Assembly: GCA_008828725.1 (NCBI GenBank)
Contig: MEHQ01000917.1
Coordinates: forward strand, 1-64,000
Direction of reading: 5' to 3'
Length of the DNA stretch: 64,000 nt
Origin: Saccharina japonica
Lineage: Eukaryota > Sar > Phaeophyceae > Laminariales > Laminariaceae
Every line of letters starts with the position of its first letter. The stretch's first letter is position 1. This document shows positions 35,901-49,700 of this stretch, in pieces. Position numbers and translations under genes: made by a program. Below the pieces are notes generated by a model. The model had not been told where the DNA came from. It was given only the letters and a program-made list of their open reading frames with translations, and ran no database searches.

Positions 35901-38605
35901 TAGACCTGTTCATGATGAGCGCCGGCCCTTGCCTTCGAGGCAAGGTAGCGCACGGGGAGCTCGACATGTCGTGCATTTTCACGAAACCGTCACCCGAGAT
36001 CTGTTCCTCCTCCTCCCCCCTTTCCTCCTCGGCCGCGGGTTCCCACGAAAGCGGCAATTGCGATGTCGGCAACGGCAGCAGCCACGGGGTGGAGTTGGTG
36101 CCAAGTACCGCAGGTGTCGTCAGCCTTACCGCAGGCGTTTTTCTCGCTCTCTGCGGGAGGTACGATATCATTGAGCGTGGCCTTGAGGGAGCTCCACACT
36201 CTGGCATTGGCGGCGGTAGTAGCTCACCGCGTGCGAGCTTCTCCAGCGGTGATGATCGCGGCGAGGGTGGCGGCATCTTTGCCAAGGCTCTCGCGAGTTG
36301 CGACTCTCACTGCTCGGGGTGGACGCCCAGGTTTCACCCCCACGAGCTGCTGGAGGAAGACCTTAGGGATTCTTGGACCCAGCTCGGCCGTCTTGCGCTA
36401 GCGCTCGAGAGGCGCGCGATATCTGTCGAGGTGCTTCCCGGGGTTAACCTGGCGCGTATGTCTGTTGTTGTATCACTCTGCGACGATGGTGGCGACGATG
36501 GCGATAGCGGTGGTGATGATAGCAATAGCGCCAGCGGTGGCGGTAACGGTGGCGAAGGTGGCGATGCTGTGCACCCGCCAGCGGCGGGGAGAGCACCCTA
36601 CGAGTCCACACGAGAGCCCGAGCAAGAGGGTAGGCAAGAAGCCCGAGCTACGGAAGGGAATCGCGGCGGCAGCAGCGGCGGCGGCGGAGGTGGTAGCAGC
36701 AGCGTTGTCGACGGCGGGAAGGAGGGCAGTTCGCTCTCGGACACTCCCGCGGCGGAGTTGGTCCTGACGCTAACCGATACTGTGAGCCGGTTGGTACCGC
36801 CGCCCACAGAGGTGGAGGACCGGCAATCGCTTCCCGTGTCTGCAAAAACCGGCCGTGGGAAAGTCAAGGGCCGAGGTGCTACCGCCGGGACAAGCGCGTC
36901 TAGCGGGGTGCTTCCCGGCGTACTGCGGGTGAACGACGCCCTACGACCTCACATCGCTAGCTTGACCGGACGTTCCAGGCGGGCTGTCCACCGCGGCGGG
37001 CAGAGCGGTGGCGCACCGCGCCACTCGTCCGGCGCGCCCCCCGACCGACTGCCCGGTCGGGGATGTCGGTGGCCTGGGCCGGCTCCTGGCAAAGACAGGT
37101 TGTCTGCTTTTGCTGTCTACATGCACTCCGAGCTGTGCCGGGATGCGACGACTTGTGGCCTCGAGTGTCTTGACCGCGCACTGACGAGTACGCTTGGAGA
37201 CACCCTCAGAAGCATCAAAACCGGCACCGACAACAGCACCAGCGCCGGCACCAATATCAGCACCAGCACCAGCAGCCCTCTGACTTCCGAGGCGAACGCT
37301 TCTGCTGAACCCCGCGTGGACAGCGCGACGGCGAGCGAAAGACCTCGGAACCACGTGGATCCCAGTCCCAGGACCGACGAAGGTGTTACCGGGACTTTCA
37401 ACATTGGTGGCACCAACGTCGAAATGAATCGTGACACCGAATGGCGCCGTGATACCCAACGCGAAACGCGCCGTGACTTATGCCGCGAAGGGGAAGACGC
37501 CGGATTCGTACCAGAGCGGCCCGATAGAGAACACAGCTCGATCGACAACAGCGACGGTAACGTTCGCCCTAGATCTGAAGCAAACAATTCCTCAGCCCCA
37601 ACCTCAACCCCAACAACAACACCGACGCCAAAACCAGCGCCAACACCAGCGTCAACACCAGCGCCAACATCAGCGCCAGCGCCAGCACCAAAACCAACGC
37701 CAACACTCACGCCAACTACACCAACACCAACACCAACACCAGCCCCGACTCCGGCTCAAGCACCACAAACGACCCGTCGTGTCCGCCGAAAGCGGGAACC
37801 CGGGCGCATCTCTCCCCCGACCAACGTTGTGACGGCCGCCCCCCTGCCCCAGATAGCCTGCATGGCCGGTCTGTGCCGGTCGTGCGCCGATATCGCGCGC
37901 GGGCTCCTGGCCCGCATCGGCGAGCTGGAAGCGCTGCTGGCGTCGGGCGAGGCGCGCTCGGGGCAGCGGCGCGCCTATGCTGCGGCCCTGCACGTGGCCC
38001 CCACCCTCCTGCACTACCTGGCAGCCGCCGCGGCTGCGGTAGAGGTGTTCGTGGTAGACTGGGACGCGCGGCACGACGTGAAAGCGTTTGCTGCTGGTGT
38101 TGTTGGCGGTAGGTATCCAGGATGGCCGCCGCCGCCTCCCGACAGCACTCGTGGGTCAGACAACGGTGCGCTAGGCTTAGGGGGGCGACAATCGCATGTT
38201 CCGGTGGCTTCAGCGCCTGCAGCGGCGACAGCGGCAGCGGTGGCAGTGAGAGCAACGGAAGCGGTGGGGTCGGCAGCGATGGCGGCGGCGGCGGCGGCGG
38301 CAGCAGCGGGTCCACCTGACACCGCTGCAAGCCTGGGGTTTCTTCGTCGCCTCGCGGCTGTCAACGGGTCCCTCGCTTTGTGCGTGGTCGCGGGAGGAGA
38401 GCGATCGGCGACGGTGGGCGTCCTTGGGAAAGTAACTGGCAGCGGTGGTAGCAGTGGCGGTGTTGGGAGGGGGGGCACTGTTCGTGTAACAGCTCGTGTC
38501 GAGAAGAGCGGGGGAGGGGGTAGGAAGGGATACGCCCAAGCGTTGGCAGAGTTGGCGTCGTTTCTTGAATCGAAAGCGGCCAGGCGAGGGTTCGCTGCGT
38601 TTTAA
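32973..38605 (+). CDS. ERMARD: ERMARD-like protein (DUF4209-type), three exons, about 1,540 residues
   Basis: Exons are 32973-34055, 34740-35462 and 35789-38605 (stop TAA). Both introns are GT-AG and phase 0. The junction LLLPLGFNIRNLV|WHGFLAPHELP recreates the GLN-RNL-WHG signature of ERMARD/DUF4209 proteins. The second junction (TLDG|FGQRARHQLLLDQEM) leads into GPCLRGKVAHGELDM, which resembles the family's later GP-R-KLSHGE motif. ERMARD is an ER-membrane-associated protein linked to RNA degradation in vertebrates, where it is about 680 residues. This copy is more than twice that, because of Ser/Gly/Ala and Pro/Thr low-complexity insertions mostly in exon 3. The ATG at 32973 opens an Asn/Ser-rich N-terminus and is the first in frame, but an upstream exon cannot be excluded. 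Exon 3 may hide extra introns that do not break the frame. Confidence 0.75.
37590..37765 (+). repeat. Coding minisatellite, Pro-Thr/Pro-Ala repeat in ERMARD-like exon 3
   Basis: Units of CCAACACCAGCG type encode alternating Pro-Thr and Pro-Ala pairs for about 55 residues. The frame is kept. It is probably a flexible linker that varies in length between alleles. Confidence 0.85.
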
Positions 38606-41292
38606 AGTTTTTGTGAGGAGTGGCGCCACGAGCATCGCCACAGATCTCACGCAGCAAAACAAGCGAAGCATATGTGTTAATCCGTACGCTTCTCTTACTG
38701 ACGTTGCAATTGAATTCATTACGAAATTACGAGGCCGCAACTTACGTACTAGAGCCACGTAGCCGGCCATCATGTTGCAGCACGACCGCCGTCTCTTTGT
38801 TGTCGTGAATTAAAACGAGCGGGGCCAGGACGCCGGAGCAAGACACGCCGTACAGCAAAGCACGGCACACGGGGTTGTCGTTCGTGCTTGGACGCCAACC
38901 TCTCTCGGGGAGGAAGGAGGTTCGTCTTATCAATAAATACCGCCACTTTGGTTCCTAGAAAAATGCGTTACTAATGGTATGAACGTACGAGTTTAGACAA
39001 AACGTGTCAGCGCGCGATGTTACTATTAATAGCCCCTTTGGGACTTCAGAGAAGGGAAATCGTAAATAAATGCACTCACAGCATCGGCTACACGAACCAG
39101 CCCGGGTTGCTGGGGCATAGGTTGGCGTGTCCGAAGCACGGCGCAGGGAGGGAGGTGTAAGAGAGCATACGGCATGCGCGCGGCGTCATAATTTACTGTT
39201 GCACTGCCGTGCCCGTTACGGTACTTGGACGGAAGTTCTCGTTCACACCGTCTTTCCCTTCACGGTACCTAGACGGCAGTTTTCGTTCACCGCCTTCCCT
39301 TCGCAGTACTCAAGACGACAGTTATCGTTCCCAAAATAGTTAGCACTGTGAACCGAGCACGCGCGAGCGGCCTTGGATAGCAGACGATCAAAAAAGAAGA
39401 GTTTCCGATTGCGTTTAGTCCTGCCTCCCGGCACACGTGAACTGTTACCGACACCCGATACATGTAGCCACGGGTAAACATATAGAGCCGAATCACAAAA
39501 ATCATTAGCCGAGCGCTACAACCCTTCTCACCCCCCCCTTCCGCCCCACCCCGCCCATTCGCCCGCGAAAAGAGGTCAAAACAATAACGTACAAGAACCG
39601 CCGATCATATCATACGGGCATAACGAAATAATAGGGGACTAAGCGACCAGGACCCGAAACAATGGTCACGACAAGCAATGAGAGTTAAGCTGCCAGATAC
39701 CAACCACATCAAAACAGGGGATGCACTGTCTGTGACCCCTCCCCCCCCCGCTTTTCGCCCCCCCCCCTTCACCCTGCACAACGCCTCTTCGCCCCTGAGG
39801 GCGGCCGCGACAGCGCGTTCAATTTCACAACATAAGACATCAACAAACAAAAAAATTAAATAAAATGGGGAAACGTGATGTTGTGTACGTGTCAAAAGTA
39901 TTCAATGCTCAAAGTCTGTGGGGGAAAGGATGACCACTATATACCACGCTCCGTAAAATACTGCACAGGCTACTACAGCAGTGCATGCAGAAAACTTGTC
40001 GCTCATGCACAACGCATGAAAACCCGAATCATATGGCAGCGTATCATACTGTACTTCGATCATCTCATGTCATGCCATAAAATATCAACATAAATATCGC
40101 ATCATATCGTATCATAAAATGCCATGCCACATAATATCACGTCTTTGCATCATATCACGTAAGATCACATCCTGGGGATAAAACTCGTGGCACACCGAAT
40201 GTTGAGACAAGGTCGAAACGGACTACTAAAATGGTGAGCGCTAACGCCCCCCACGAAGACCCACTTCACGACGGCCGGCACTTGGCACTGAGAAAGTCGT
40301 GGCCATCTCTAAACCGCACTGTGCTAACGAGGATGGGGGGGGGGGGGGGGGGGGGGGAAAATATGTGCGCCCCGGCGTTCCGACAGCGAATATTTTTGGT
40401 CAGCTGCGGCTTAGCCCTTAATAATCGCGATCGCCCGCAGTATACATGGTATACTTGCTACTTCCGTGTATACGTCGCATGTGCGTTCTCCTGTGTACTG
40501 TAATAGGGTTTCCACACATCATGCTGGCGTTCTTACGCCGCAGCACAGAACAAAACCTACAAACCTACCCAACGGATACCCAACAGTCACCTCACGAAAA
40601 ACGCTTTCGACTGTTTTTTATGCCTTTACGCCTATTCCTTGACCCTTCCAAAACACCTCAAAACCTTCAGTATCAGTGGCCAGGGGAAGGCAGCATGGGG
40701 GGACAAAATAACCCCTCCCAGTGCCCCCCCCCCTACCCCACGCACCCTCCCGCTCCCTCCTCCCCGTCGTAATACAAAGGCCGTGTCGAAAAGGTCGCCA
40801 CCCGCCACTGCTTAACGCCCCCTTGAAAACTACCACCACTACCAGCACCATCATTGTCGTCACCATCGAAAATAAAAACAAAAAACACGCGCACCAACGT
40901 TTATATAGCTGACATCCCTCACCCTCTGCTTGTCCACCCACCAAAGACACCATCGACCTAGTCTGGCTGGAAACGCCTTACCAGTTCGGAGTAGAGGGGG
41001 GTGGGGGAGAGGGAGGAAGGGGGGGGTGGGGGGGGGGCGGGGACAACAAAACCAAAAACGCCGGACCAACTACGTGGACACGACTGCTATTTCATTATTT
41101 TCGTATCCAAAACGAGAGTCTCCTTCCTCCCCCCCACCCCACCGTCCCCCCTACCCCACCGTCCCCCACCCCCGCAGAGAGGGCCTTCCCACCCTACAAA
41201 AAAAGACGCAAATTCCTTCCCCTACACTACGCACGAGAACACGAAAGGGTCGCTCAAGAGCCAACCGGGGGTAGGACAAAACGAGGGGTTTG
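38606..41292. other. Convergent intergenic region; no gene recognised
   Basis: The region lies between the 3' ends of the ERMARD-like and importin-like genes. It holds (ATCATATCGT)-like iterations at 40085-40165, a G-run of about 22 at 40336, C-rich stretches at 39735-39770 and 40725-40770, and G-rich sequence at 40996-41040. No exon was recognised on either strand. Confidence 0.55.
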
Positions 41293-44200
41293 CTATTGCC
41301 CGTTCAGGCGTTGCACCAGGCCCTGCTTCAAGTCCGCCGGGAGCTTTTCGATGGCCGCGTTGAGCGGCTCGCCCAGCTCCCCCGCCGACGCCCTCAAGCC
41401 GTTGACCAAGGTGAGCTGGATCTCTTCCTGCACCTTCGCGGCCGGGGTGAAAGCCTTCGCGATTACCACTGTTTTTTGTTTTTGTCCGGTATGGTTGTTG
41501 TTGATGGTGTTGTTCACGACGTTGATGTTGTTATTGTTGTTGCCATTCAAGATGATGCATGTGTTGTCATTGATGAGGATGACGATGTTGTCATTGATGA
41601 AGATGATGATGTTGTCATTGATGAGGATGACGTTGGCATCGATGAGGGTGATGATGTTGTCATTGATGAGGATGATGATGACGTTGTCATTGAGACGACG
41701 TTGTTGTTGTCGATGTCGGTTGTTTGTCGTTACAGGGCAGACGCAGCAGCAACAGCAGCAAGGATTTGTGTCAGTTTCATTAAAAAGGCGCGAGACAAAA
41801 GCCAACCACAGGCGGTGGCGGCAGGGGGGGACGGGCAAGGGAGGCGAAGGATGAACATAGCCACGGTACGTACGCCGAAACACAAGAGACAGGTTTCTCA
41901 AAGAACGCGCAGATTTAGCAGCCGCTGCATGAGTACGTACGCGTCGGGGGTGGGGGCAACCAGAAACATACGCAGCCACCCCACCCCACCCCCTGTGCCT
42001 GTCAAGACGACATCATCGAGATGTCGCGATCAAAAAGAATCACAATTGCCAGCATTCGATACAGTGAAGAAGGAAACACAACACAACATCGCAGTCGAGA
42101 AACGGGACCACAAAAACATAAGCAACCAACGATCGAAACCCAACACGTGAACTCATGCGCAAAAGTAAAAATCGAACACTAAACAAAGATATGCTTCAAA
42201 AACATAAAACGGGGACAACAAAGGCACAACAACAAAAACGAAATATCGTACCGGGTATCTACTCGTACCGAATACTTGAACCCAAAATACGTCACGGACA
42301 GAGAAACAACAACAACAAAAACTCACGTAGGATGGTATCGAGCGACCGCATCGCCTCGGGGTGTCTCAAGTGGATCAGCCCCAGCAGACACGTGTAAACC
42401 GACTCGTTCTCGCTGCGGTCCGTCTTGAGCGGCAGCGCCGACAGCAGCACCGGCAGCACCTGCTCCATGGGAACCGCCGCCGGCACGGCCATGATCATCC
42501 TCGCCACCGCCGCCGCCGCGTTGTCCACCACCCCTCCCTCCGTCCCCTTACTGGTCAGCGAGAACAGCGGGTGAAGCGCCTGCAACAGCTCGAGGTAGTA
42601 CGGGACCACCGACTCCCCTGGTGTTTGCAGGCGTAGATCCATACAGGAATACATGCATCGGACAACAGCAGCATTGATACATGCGCCGGACAGCAGCAGC
42701 AGCAGCAGCAACCAGCGACAGCAACAGACAATACAAGTGGACAACACAAAGAACAACGACGACGACGGGGGAAGAAAAACAAAAACCGTCAACATAAGGA
42801 GATATGGACAGCGTTTTATTATATAATATATCACGTAGAGGCGAGGCGAACAGGGGGATGGGTGTACTCATGCCATGCATGGCGGTAGTCCCATGGGGGG
42901 GGGGGTTACTTCATATTCATGCATGGCCATAGTCGTATGACCATGGACCCTCGCATCCCTACAATGCCGGGACGGAGCACGTTGGGTTTTCACCCACCAG
43001 ACAGACATTGCTAGCACCAAGCGCGAAGCGCCGTGAGGTATTGGGCGAGTCGCATGGAGGGTGAGCTGCATCCTGCTAAGAACTGCCTGTGAGGCGGACT
43101 TGCATATGGACGACAGCCTCCAATGAATTGACTTGATTTCTGGTGTGGCCACTTCCAGAGACAGCAATGGGTAATACGATGTATGTGCCTCTGTGGTTTG
43201 TTCTCACCTCCCCCTTGCGCTAACGTCCCCGCGCAGAAGGCGGCGTTTCTCCGCACCCCGGCGCTAGAGTCCGCCAAGCTTCGCTTGATCAGCGGCAACG
43301 CGTGGTTTATGTACTTCACAGAAGCCCTTCAGACGGGAGAGAGGGACGGACGGAGGGAGGGAGGAAGTACCGTTACTAAAACATTTCGCCATTTACTAAA
43401 ACGTTTAGTTGGGCGGGGGGGAGGGGGGAGTCACAAACGGTTTACAATGTTGTTTGGGATAGGCGAGTCACAAACGGTGCTCACGCGTGAGCACCCAAAA
43501 ACAAAAAGGGTGAAAGCATATCTACATAACGCAGGACAAGGACGGGGGGGGGGGGGGGTACCTACTGCAAGAAGGAAGGATAGAAGGGAGGCAAGCAGGC
43601 ACTCACGGTCCGATGGATTCGAAGACTTCGGCGAAGCAGCCGACCGCCATGGCGCGTTCGGAGGCTGGCCGCGACCCTCGCGCGTACCGGAGGACGCTGG
43701 GAAGGAAGACGTCGAACGACTCCGAGAAGGACGGCCCGATCACCTGCTCCGCGACAGCGTCATTTGTCGGTGTGGTTGTTCCAGGTCAGATAATACCAGG
43801 TCAGGTTGTTATGTACCACACTGTCACCATCACCATCATCACCACGGATCATCAACCATCACCGGGTCATCTTCATTCATGAATCCAAAAACAAAAAATC
43901 CCACCCCGTCCCTCCAAAAAAAAATATATTATCACACATGCCACAACACCCACCCGCCAAGCAACCGGCCAACAATCTCAAGCAACCAAGCAAGGAACCA
44001 TACCAACAACCCAACGGACCGACACAAACCAAAAACCGAACCAAACCAAACTAACCACAAACCAGCCCAATCGATCAACAACCCAACCAACAAAAAGACC
44101 AACTTACTACTACTAACGAACACACCAAAAATGACCAACCAGTTAACCACCCAACGAAACCAACCCAACCAACTGACCTTCGCGTAAGCTCCGACGAGGT

Positions 44201-45418
44201 CGCACGATGCATAGGCGACGTTACCGTCGACCATGTCGTCGTCCTCGTCCTCATCGTCGTCGTCTCCGCCCTCTCCCCTCTGCTCGTCGTCGAACGGCTG
44301 CGCGAAGCAATTTCCCTGATTGCATACATCACATACACAAATAATGCAGCAGAAAAATGTTTGGGAAAATTTCAACATCGGGACACCGAGACGGGATGAA
44401 TTCATTTGAATTGAACTGAACTAAATTACACAAAACACAACCAACACAACCAACCCCAAAACACACACAAGCGTGCGACAGCAGAGCACATACATACGCA
44501 CTCTGGACAAGTGCACTACAACCGTTATACATACATACCAGGCGTAAAATACCACTACAAAAGCAGTACTACTGTAATTGTAACATTCATACTACTGTAG
44601 TACGGCAGGCCATAGACATTAATCAGAACCCAGGAATTGACCCGATACCCGACAAGCCAGGCATCCCCCCTCATCACTGTTCACACGCCATTTTTTGTTC
44701 TGGCTATTACGTTCCTCTGTAAATAGCATCAGGTATCAGGTATATATACGTAGTAGACAAGTACAAATTACCTTCTCCATGAGGAGGTTGTTGGTGACGC
44801 GCATGACGTCCGCCATATTACTAGAGATCGACGCCGGCCCCAGCATCTCCACCACCCCTTTCAGACCCGCACACGCCACCGCAACAACCTGCAAACCCCG
44901 ATAATCCAGTTCGCAAAATAGGACAGGGGAGAGGGACGCGGCGGCGACGGCGTCGGCGGTAGCGGCACAGCGGGGAGGGGGAGGGGGGTTAAACGCTATA
45001 CATCGTAAAAAAATCAAGCGTTTCACTCATGTATTTTACGTGTACGGTCACTGAAGGCTCCGTGTCAGTATGTGCAATAGGCTCCATGCCAGCGTGTTCA
45101 AGAGGTTCCTTGCCAGTACGCTCAGTAGGCCCAAGTCGGCATGTCTTACGAGGGCCCGTGTCAGGTATGTGCAAGAAGCTCCTTGTCGGTACGTGCGTTA
45201 CAGTAGGCTCCCGTGTCAATACGTTCATTCGGCTGAGCATGGAGCCGTGTATAGAACACGTGTCAGTATATACATCCATGAAGTTCGGTCTGAACACCGC
45301 TACGTACTGCCTGTATCGAGCTTTTGTCAAAAGCGCAAAACGAAATAAAACAAAGTGGAACACGAACAAAAAAAAACGAAGCAATCAACAGAAAAAAAAA
45401 AAAAAAAAAAAAGGAAAC

Positions 45419-45470
<52 letters not shown>

Positions 45471-46656
45471 AAGCATGAAGTGACTAAAAAACAAAACAAA
45501 ATAAAAACCACGACACACCAAAGCAAAACTGCAAAACCATAGGCTGAAAAAGCTTCAGTTTTTGTTGACTTTATGTCGCGTTGTGTTACTATTTTGCAAC
45601 AAAAACGAAACACAAAAAAAGAAGAAAGAAAAATCAACGATAAAAACAACAATGCGCGCACCTGCGTCTCGTGGTCGTTCCCCATAAAGTGCAGCAACAG
45701 CTCCACCACCTTCGCCGACACCCCGGCGGTGATGGGCTGCAGCGGCGTCGGCTGCCCCCTTTGCCACTCCGCCTCCGGCGGGAACACCTGAACCGCAGGC
45801 GTATGTACGGCACAGCAGCACGATATGGTTTACATCAACAAAATGCGTACATACGACAAAACGGCATGATACAGGTACAGCACAAGGATAAATCATTACA
45901 TGGGAAAAAACAATATTGAAACACTATTGTTAGGATACAGCAGAACAGGTGTTGATACATCAACACGATACGTACATTCAGAAACATGCAAACAAGCGGT
46001 ATCGTTCTCTCGTCCCTCGTACACATCATATTTACGTACATATATTACTTGGAGCATCCAGCGAATCCACCAATATATCTACCCTCCACGAGGAGTGCAG
46101 AAAACGCACGCGTGGCCCCCATGTATCACAAAATGCTTGCAACGTTTGAGGGTCGACCTAATCGGGAAAACTCACAGCCGAAAGAGGCTCCGACTTACAG
46201 TACCAGGCAACAAAAACACACAGATGGACAATACACCCCGAGCATAAACGCAAGACCCGCCACTGACCTGGTTGGTGACGTGCACCATCCACTCCAAGCA
46301 AGAGCAAACCGCTGCTCGAACCTCCCCGTGCCAGTACTCCACCTGAGGTACGTTGGTTGCCGTACAGACATCAGACAATAAAATAAAATAAAACAAAATC
46401 CGCGACTTCCACCGTGTGTGATCACGTTGTCACAGCGCAAACTATTTTCAAGCCCGCTGCCACGTACACCCGTCCATGTGTACACAGCACTGAGTCAGCC
46501 GCTATAGGGGGGTGGGTGGATACTCTTCACAGGACGGTATACCCACGGCATCAACAGCAGCAGCATCGGCAACAACAGCCACAACCACCACAACAATAAC
46601 GACGACAACAACAGAGCCCGATCGCTTAAAGGGATCAGCAAAACCAAGAGCGGCAC

Positions 46657-46708
<52 letters not shown>

Positions 46709-49700
46709 AAAAATCGACACATCGCAGAAATTCACAAAAACATAGAAGAAGTATTACAGAAACATCACAGCAGTAACATCAAAGAAATATCCCACCATAC
46801 GTACGATAGCACTATTATAACAAAACAGCTATCAGTACGTAGAGACACAGCAGCGACAAAATCAGCACATCGCAGAATTCACAGAAAATCGCAGAAAAAT
46901 CACAGAAATGTCACGGAAATATCACAGAAACGACAGAATACCTGTTCCGTCAAGACCTCCATGGCCAGCGGCAGGTGCGGGTAGAAAGCGCGGGGCACGT
47001 GCTCCGCCAACGACCCCAGGGCCACCAATGCCGCCTTTTTCTTGTCGAGAACCGACGTGCGGATGTTCGCGTACGCACCCGTATACGGCTGGTTCGTCGC
47101 ATTTGTCGTCGTCGTTGGTTGTTGGTGTGCGTTTTTAACGGTTGTTGTTGTTGGGGTGTGTCCGTTTTTGATGGGGGACCAACGAACGGGGCGGATGGGA
47201 GAGGGGGAGGGAGGGAGGGAGAGAGGGGGTATTGGCGCAAGAAAAGGCGGGGTTTGCGGCTGCCGCTTTTGCAAAACGCCTACGTACGTATAGCCCTTTT
47301 GGGGCTCAGATGTATCGCGACCGAAAAAAATAGAACGCGTCGTTAAACATTATCAACCGTCTCTTGAGAGCAGAGCAGAGTAGAGTAGAGTAGAGTAGAG
47401 TAGAGTAGAGTAGAGTAGAGTAGAGTAGAGTAGAGTAGAGTAGAGTAGAGTAGAGTAGAGTAGAGTAAGAGTAGAGTAGAGTAGAGTAGAGTACAGTAGA
47501 GTAGAGTAGAGTAGAGTAGAGTAGAGTATAGTAGAGTAGAGTAGAGCAGGCGTAGAGTAGAATAGAGTAGAGTAGAGTGGAGTAGAAGTGGAGTAGAGTA
47601 CAGCAGAGAGTAACGTTAGGAGTAGAGTAGAGTATGAGAGAGTAGAGTAGAGTAGAGTAGAGTAGAGCAGAGTAGAGTAGAGTAGAGTAGAGTAGAGTAG
47701 AGTAGAGTAGCGTAGAGTAGAGTAGAGTAGAGTAGAGTAGAGTAGAGTAGAGTAGAGTAGAGTAGAGTAGAGTATAGTAGAGTAGAGTAGAGTAGCGTAG
47801 AGTAGAATAGAGTAGAGTAGAGTAGAGTAGAGTAGAGTAGAGTAGAGTAGAGTAGAGTAGAGTAGAGTAGAGTAGAGTAGAGTAGAGTAGAGTAGCGTAA
47901 AGTAGAGCACCGTTCAGTGCTATGATAACACGTATAATATATACTCGTGTACGAAATATATGTGCCGTAAGGTATCAACGTGCTACGTATCATACATACG
48001 TCAGTGATCTCACCTCCCCATCTTCATCGTCGTCATCTGCGTCCGCAAAGCCACCGTCTTCGTCCTCGTCGTCTGATTCCTCCCCCCCGATAGGGCTGCC
48101 GTCAGACTCCTGAAAACATCAAATTTATACGCGAAAACCAAAGACGACAACAAAAACAAAAACAAAGAGAAGGGGAGAAAATAGACGCGAGTAAGAGGCT
48201 GGTGTTAACAACGTCAACCTAGACCAAGACAATGACAACGATACTATTATTAAATAATAGCAAATCACGAAGGGGGTAGGGACACAACAGAATCACCGGG
48301 GGAATTAATAACATCTAATAGCATCTGTCAATACGATATATACATAACCAACAGTCATATCCTTACTAAATAGTACTTGGTGCGTCATTTTGATCTTCAA
48401 AACTATCTCCGTTTTAGTATGCCCGCGAAGCACACCGGCTCTCTCGAGCGCCATCCAACCTCCCGCGGCCGCGTGGCAGCGCCACTGCTACGCTACACAA
48501 GCAGTAGCCTTCGGTGTCCCCGGAGAAAGCACGGGCGCCACGAGAGACGTCGTCGGGGCAACGACAGACGTCATCGCGACGAGAGACGCCGTCCCGTCGA
48601 GAGATGTCGCCCCGACGATGTCTCCGACGATTTCTCCGACGAGAAATATCACGTCTCCATCTCCGACGAGAAACGTCCATCTCCATCTCCGACGAGAAAC
48701 GTCGCATCTCCATCTCCGACAAGAAACATCGCATCTCGGACGAGAAACGTCGCGTCTCCGACGAGAAACGCCGTCGTCTCCGACGAGACACGCCGTCTCC
48801 AACGAAAGACATCATCATGGTTTAAGAGACGTCGTCATCGTCTAAGAGACGTTGTGATCGTCTAAGTCGCCGACTATGTAAGGTAAAGTCGTTATAAACG
48901 AGAGACGTCCTGTCCCAAGTTGGGGATGACTTGTGTAGCGGTAGGTGGTAGGGGCGCCGTGGTAGAGATGGATACTCCGAAACCGGTCGCGCTCGCGTAC
49001 GTACTGCATTATGTTTACATTCAACAGTCTCGTTACAAAAAAAAAAGAAGGAAAATACACAAGAAACGGCGTTCGCGCAGACCAGGCCTAAACAAAATGA
49101 AAAACAAATAACGCGGCGCTATGTAGTCAACCTGGCAGTCTACAACTATAGTAAAACGTGACACAAAAAGGTCACGGAGTTCACGAGCACAAGATGCAAC
49201 AATATGTGCCACAAAAATGAAAAACAGCATAATACGTAATGGAAGGGAAGGGAAGGGAAGGGCAGGGAAGGGGGCGCCGTGTTCCTTACCTGAATCTCCT
49301 TAAGGAGGTGAGGCACCAGCCTCTCGACGTGCGCGCTCATGTCCTCCTCCAGCACCTTGGCCAGGTTGGCGAAGAACGTGTAGCTGTACTCGTGAAGCTC
49401 GGTGCAGTCGAACTGCAACCCCTGCTCCGCTTGCCTGCAGCGAGAGGTATGCACAATGAAACACAGCAGCGGCAACACAGAAATAAAAACATGCGCTCAA
49501 TTGTGAACTCCACATAAATGATATTGGCCCTTAACTTTACTGCTAAAAACGAATCCTACATTAATTCCAAGTAGTTCGTCCCCCTTACGAAGCATGCGTA
49601 CATTTCTAACGGGGTCAATGTAACCCCTGTAAGACTGTAAAATGTACTGCGCACTAATTCCAAGCAGTTTGTCTGCCTCCAACAATGCGGAAACCGGGTA

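Noticed and set aside
37117..38330. Minus-strand open frames of about 200 residues over ERMARD-like exon 3
   Set aside because: They are mirror frames of GC-rich low-complexity coding sequence. The plus frame carries the family motifs.
40085..40165. Possible CRISPR-like array of ATCATATCG units
   Set aside because: The units are short, degenerate and without spacers. It is an AT-rich minisatellite in a eukaryotic spacer.
41290..42150. 286-residue plus-strand open frame with Asp/Glu-Val repeats
   Set aside because: It is antisense to the last importin exon and reads through the GATGATGTTGTCATTGATGA minisatellite. It is not a gene.
43183..44187. 334-residue plus-strand open frame
   Set aside because: It is antisense to three importin exons whose reading is well supported, with low-complexity His/Asn/Thr sequence in between.
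47353..47993. Long minus-strand open frames rich in the pentamer-encoded pattern (also 54696-55589)
   Set aside because: They are translations of the TAGAG satellite. A 5-base unit without stops stays open in a frame regardless of function.
48377..48865. Overlapping Arg/Asp/Ser-rich open frames on both strands (also 55973-56461)
   Set aside because: They arise from the CTCCGACGAGAAAC minisatellite inside an importin intron. The flanking exons splice in phase without them.
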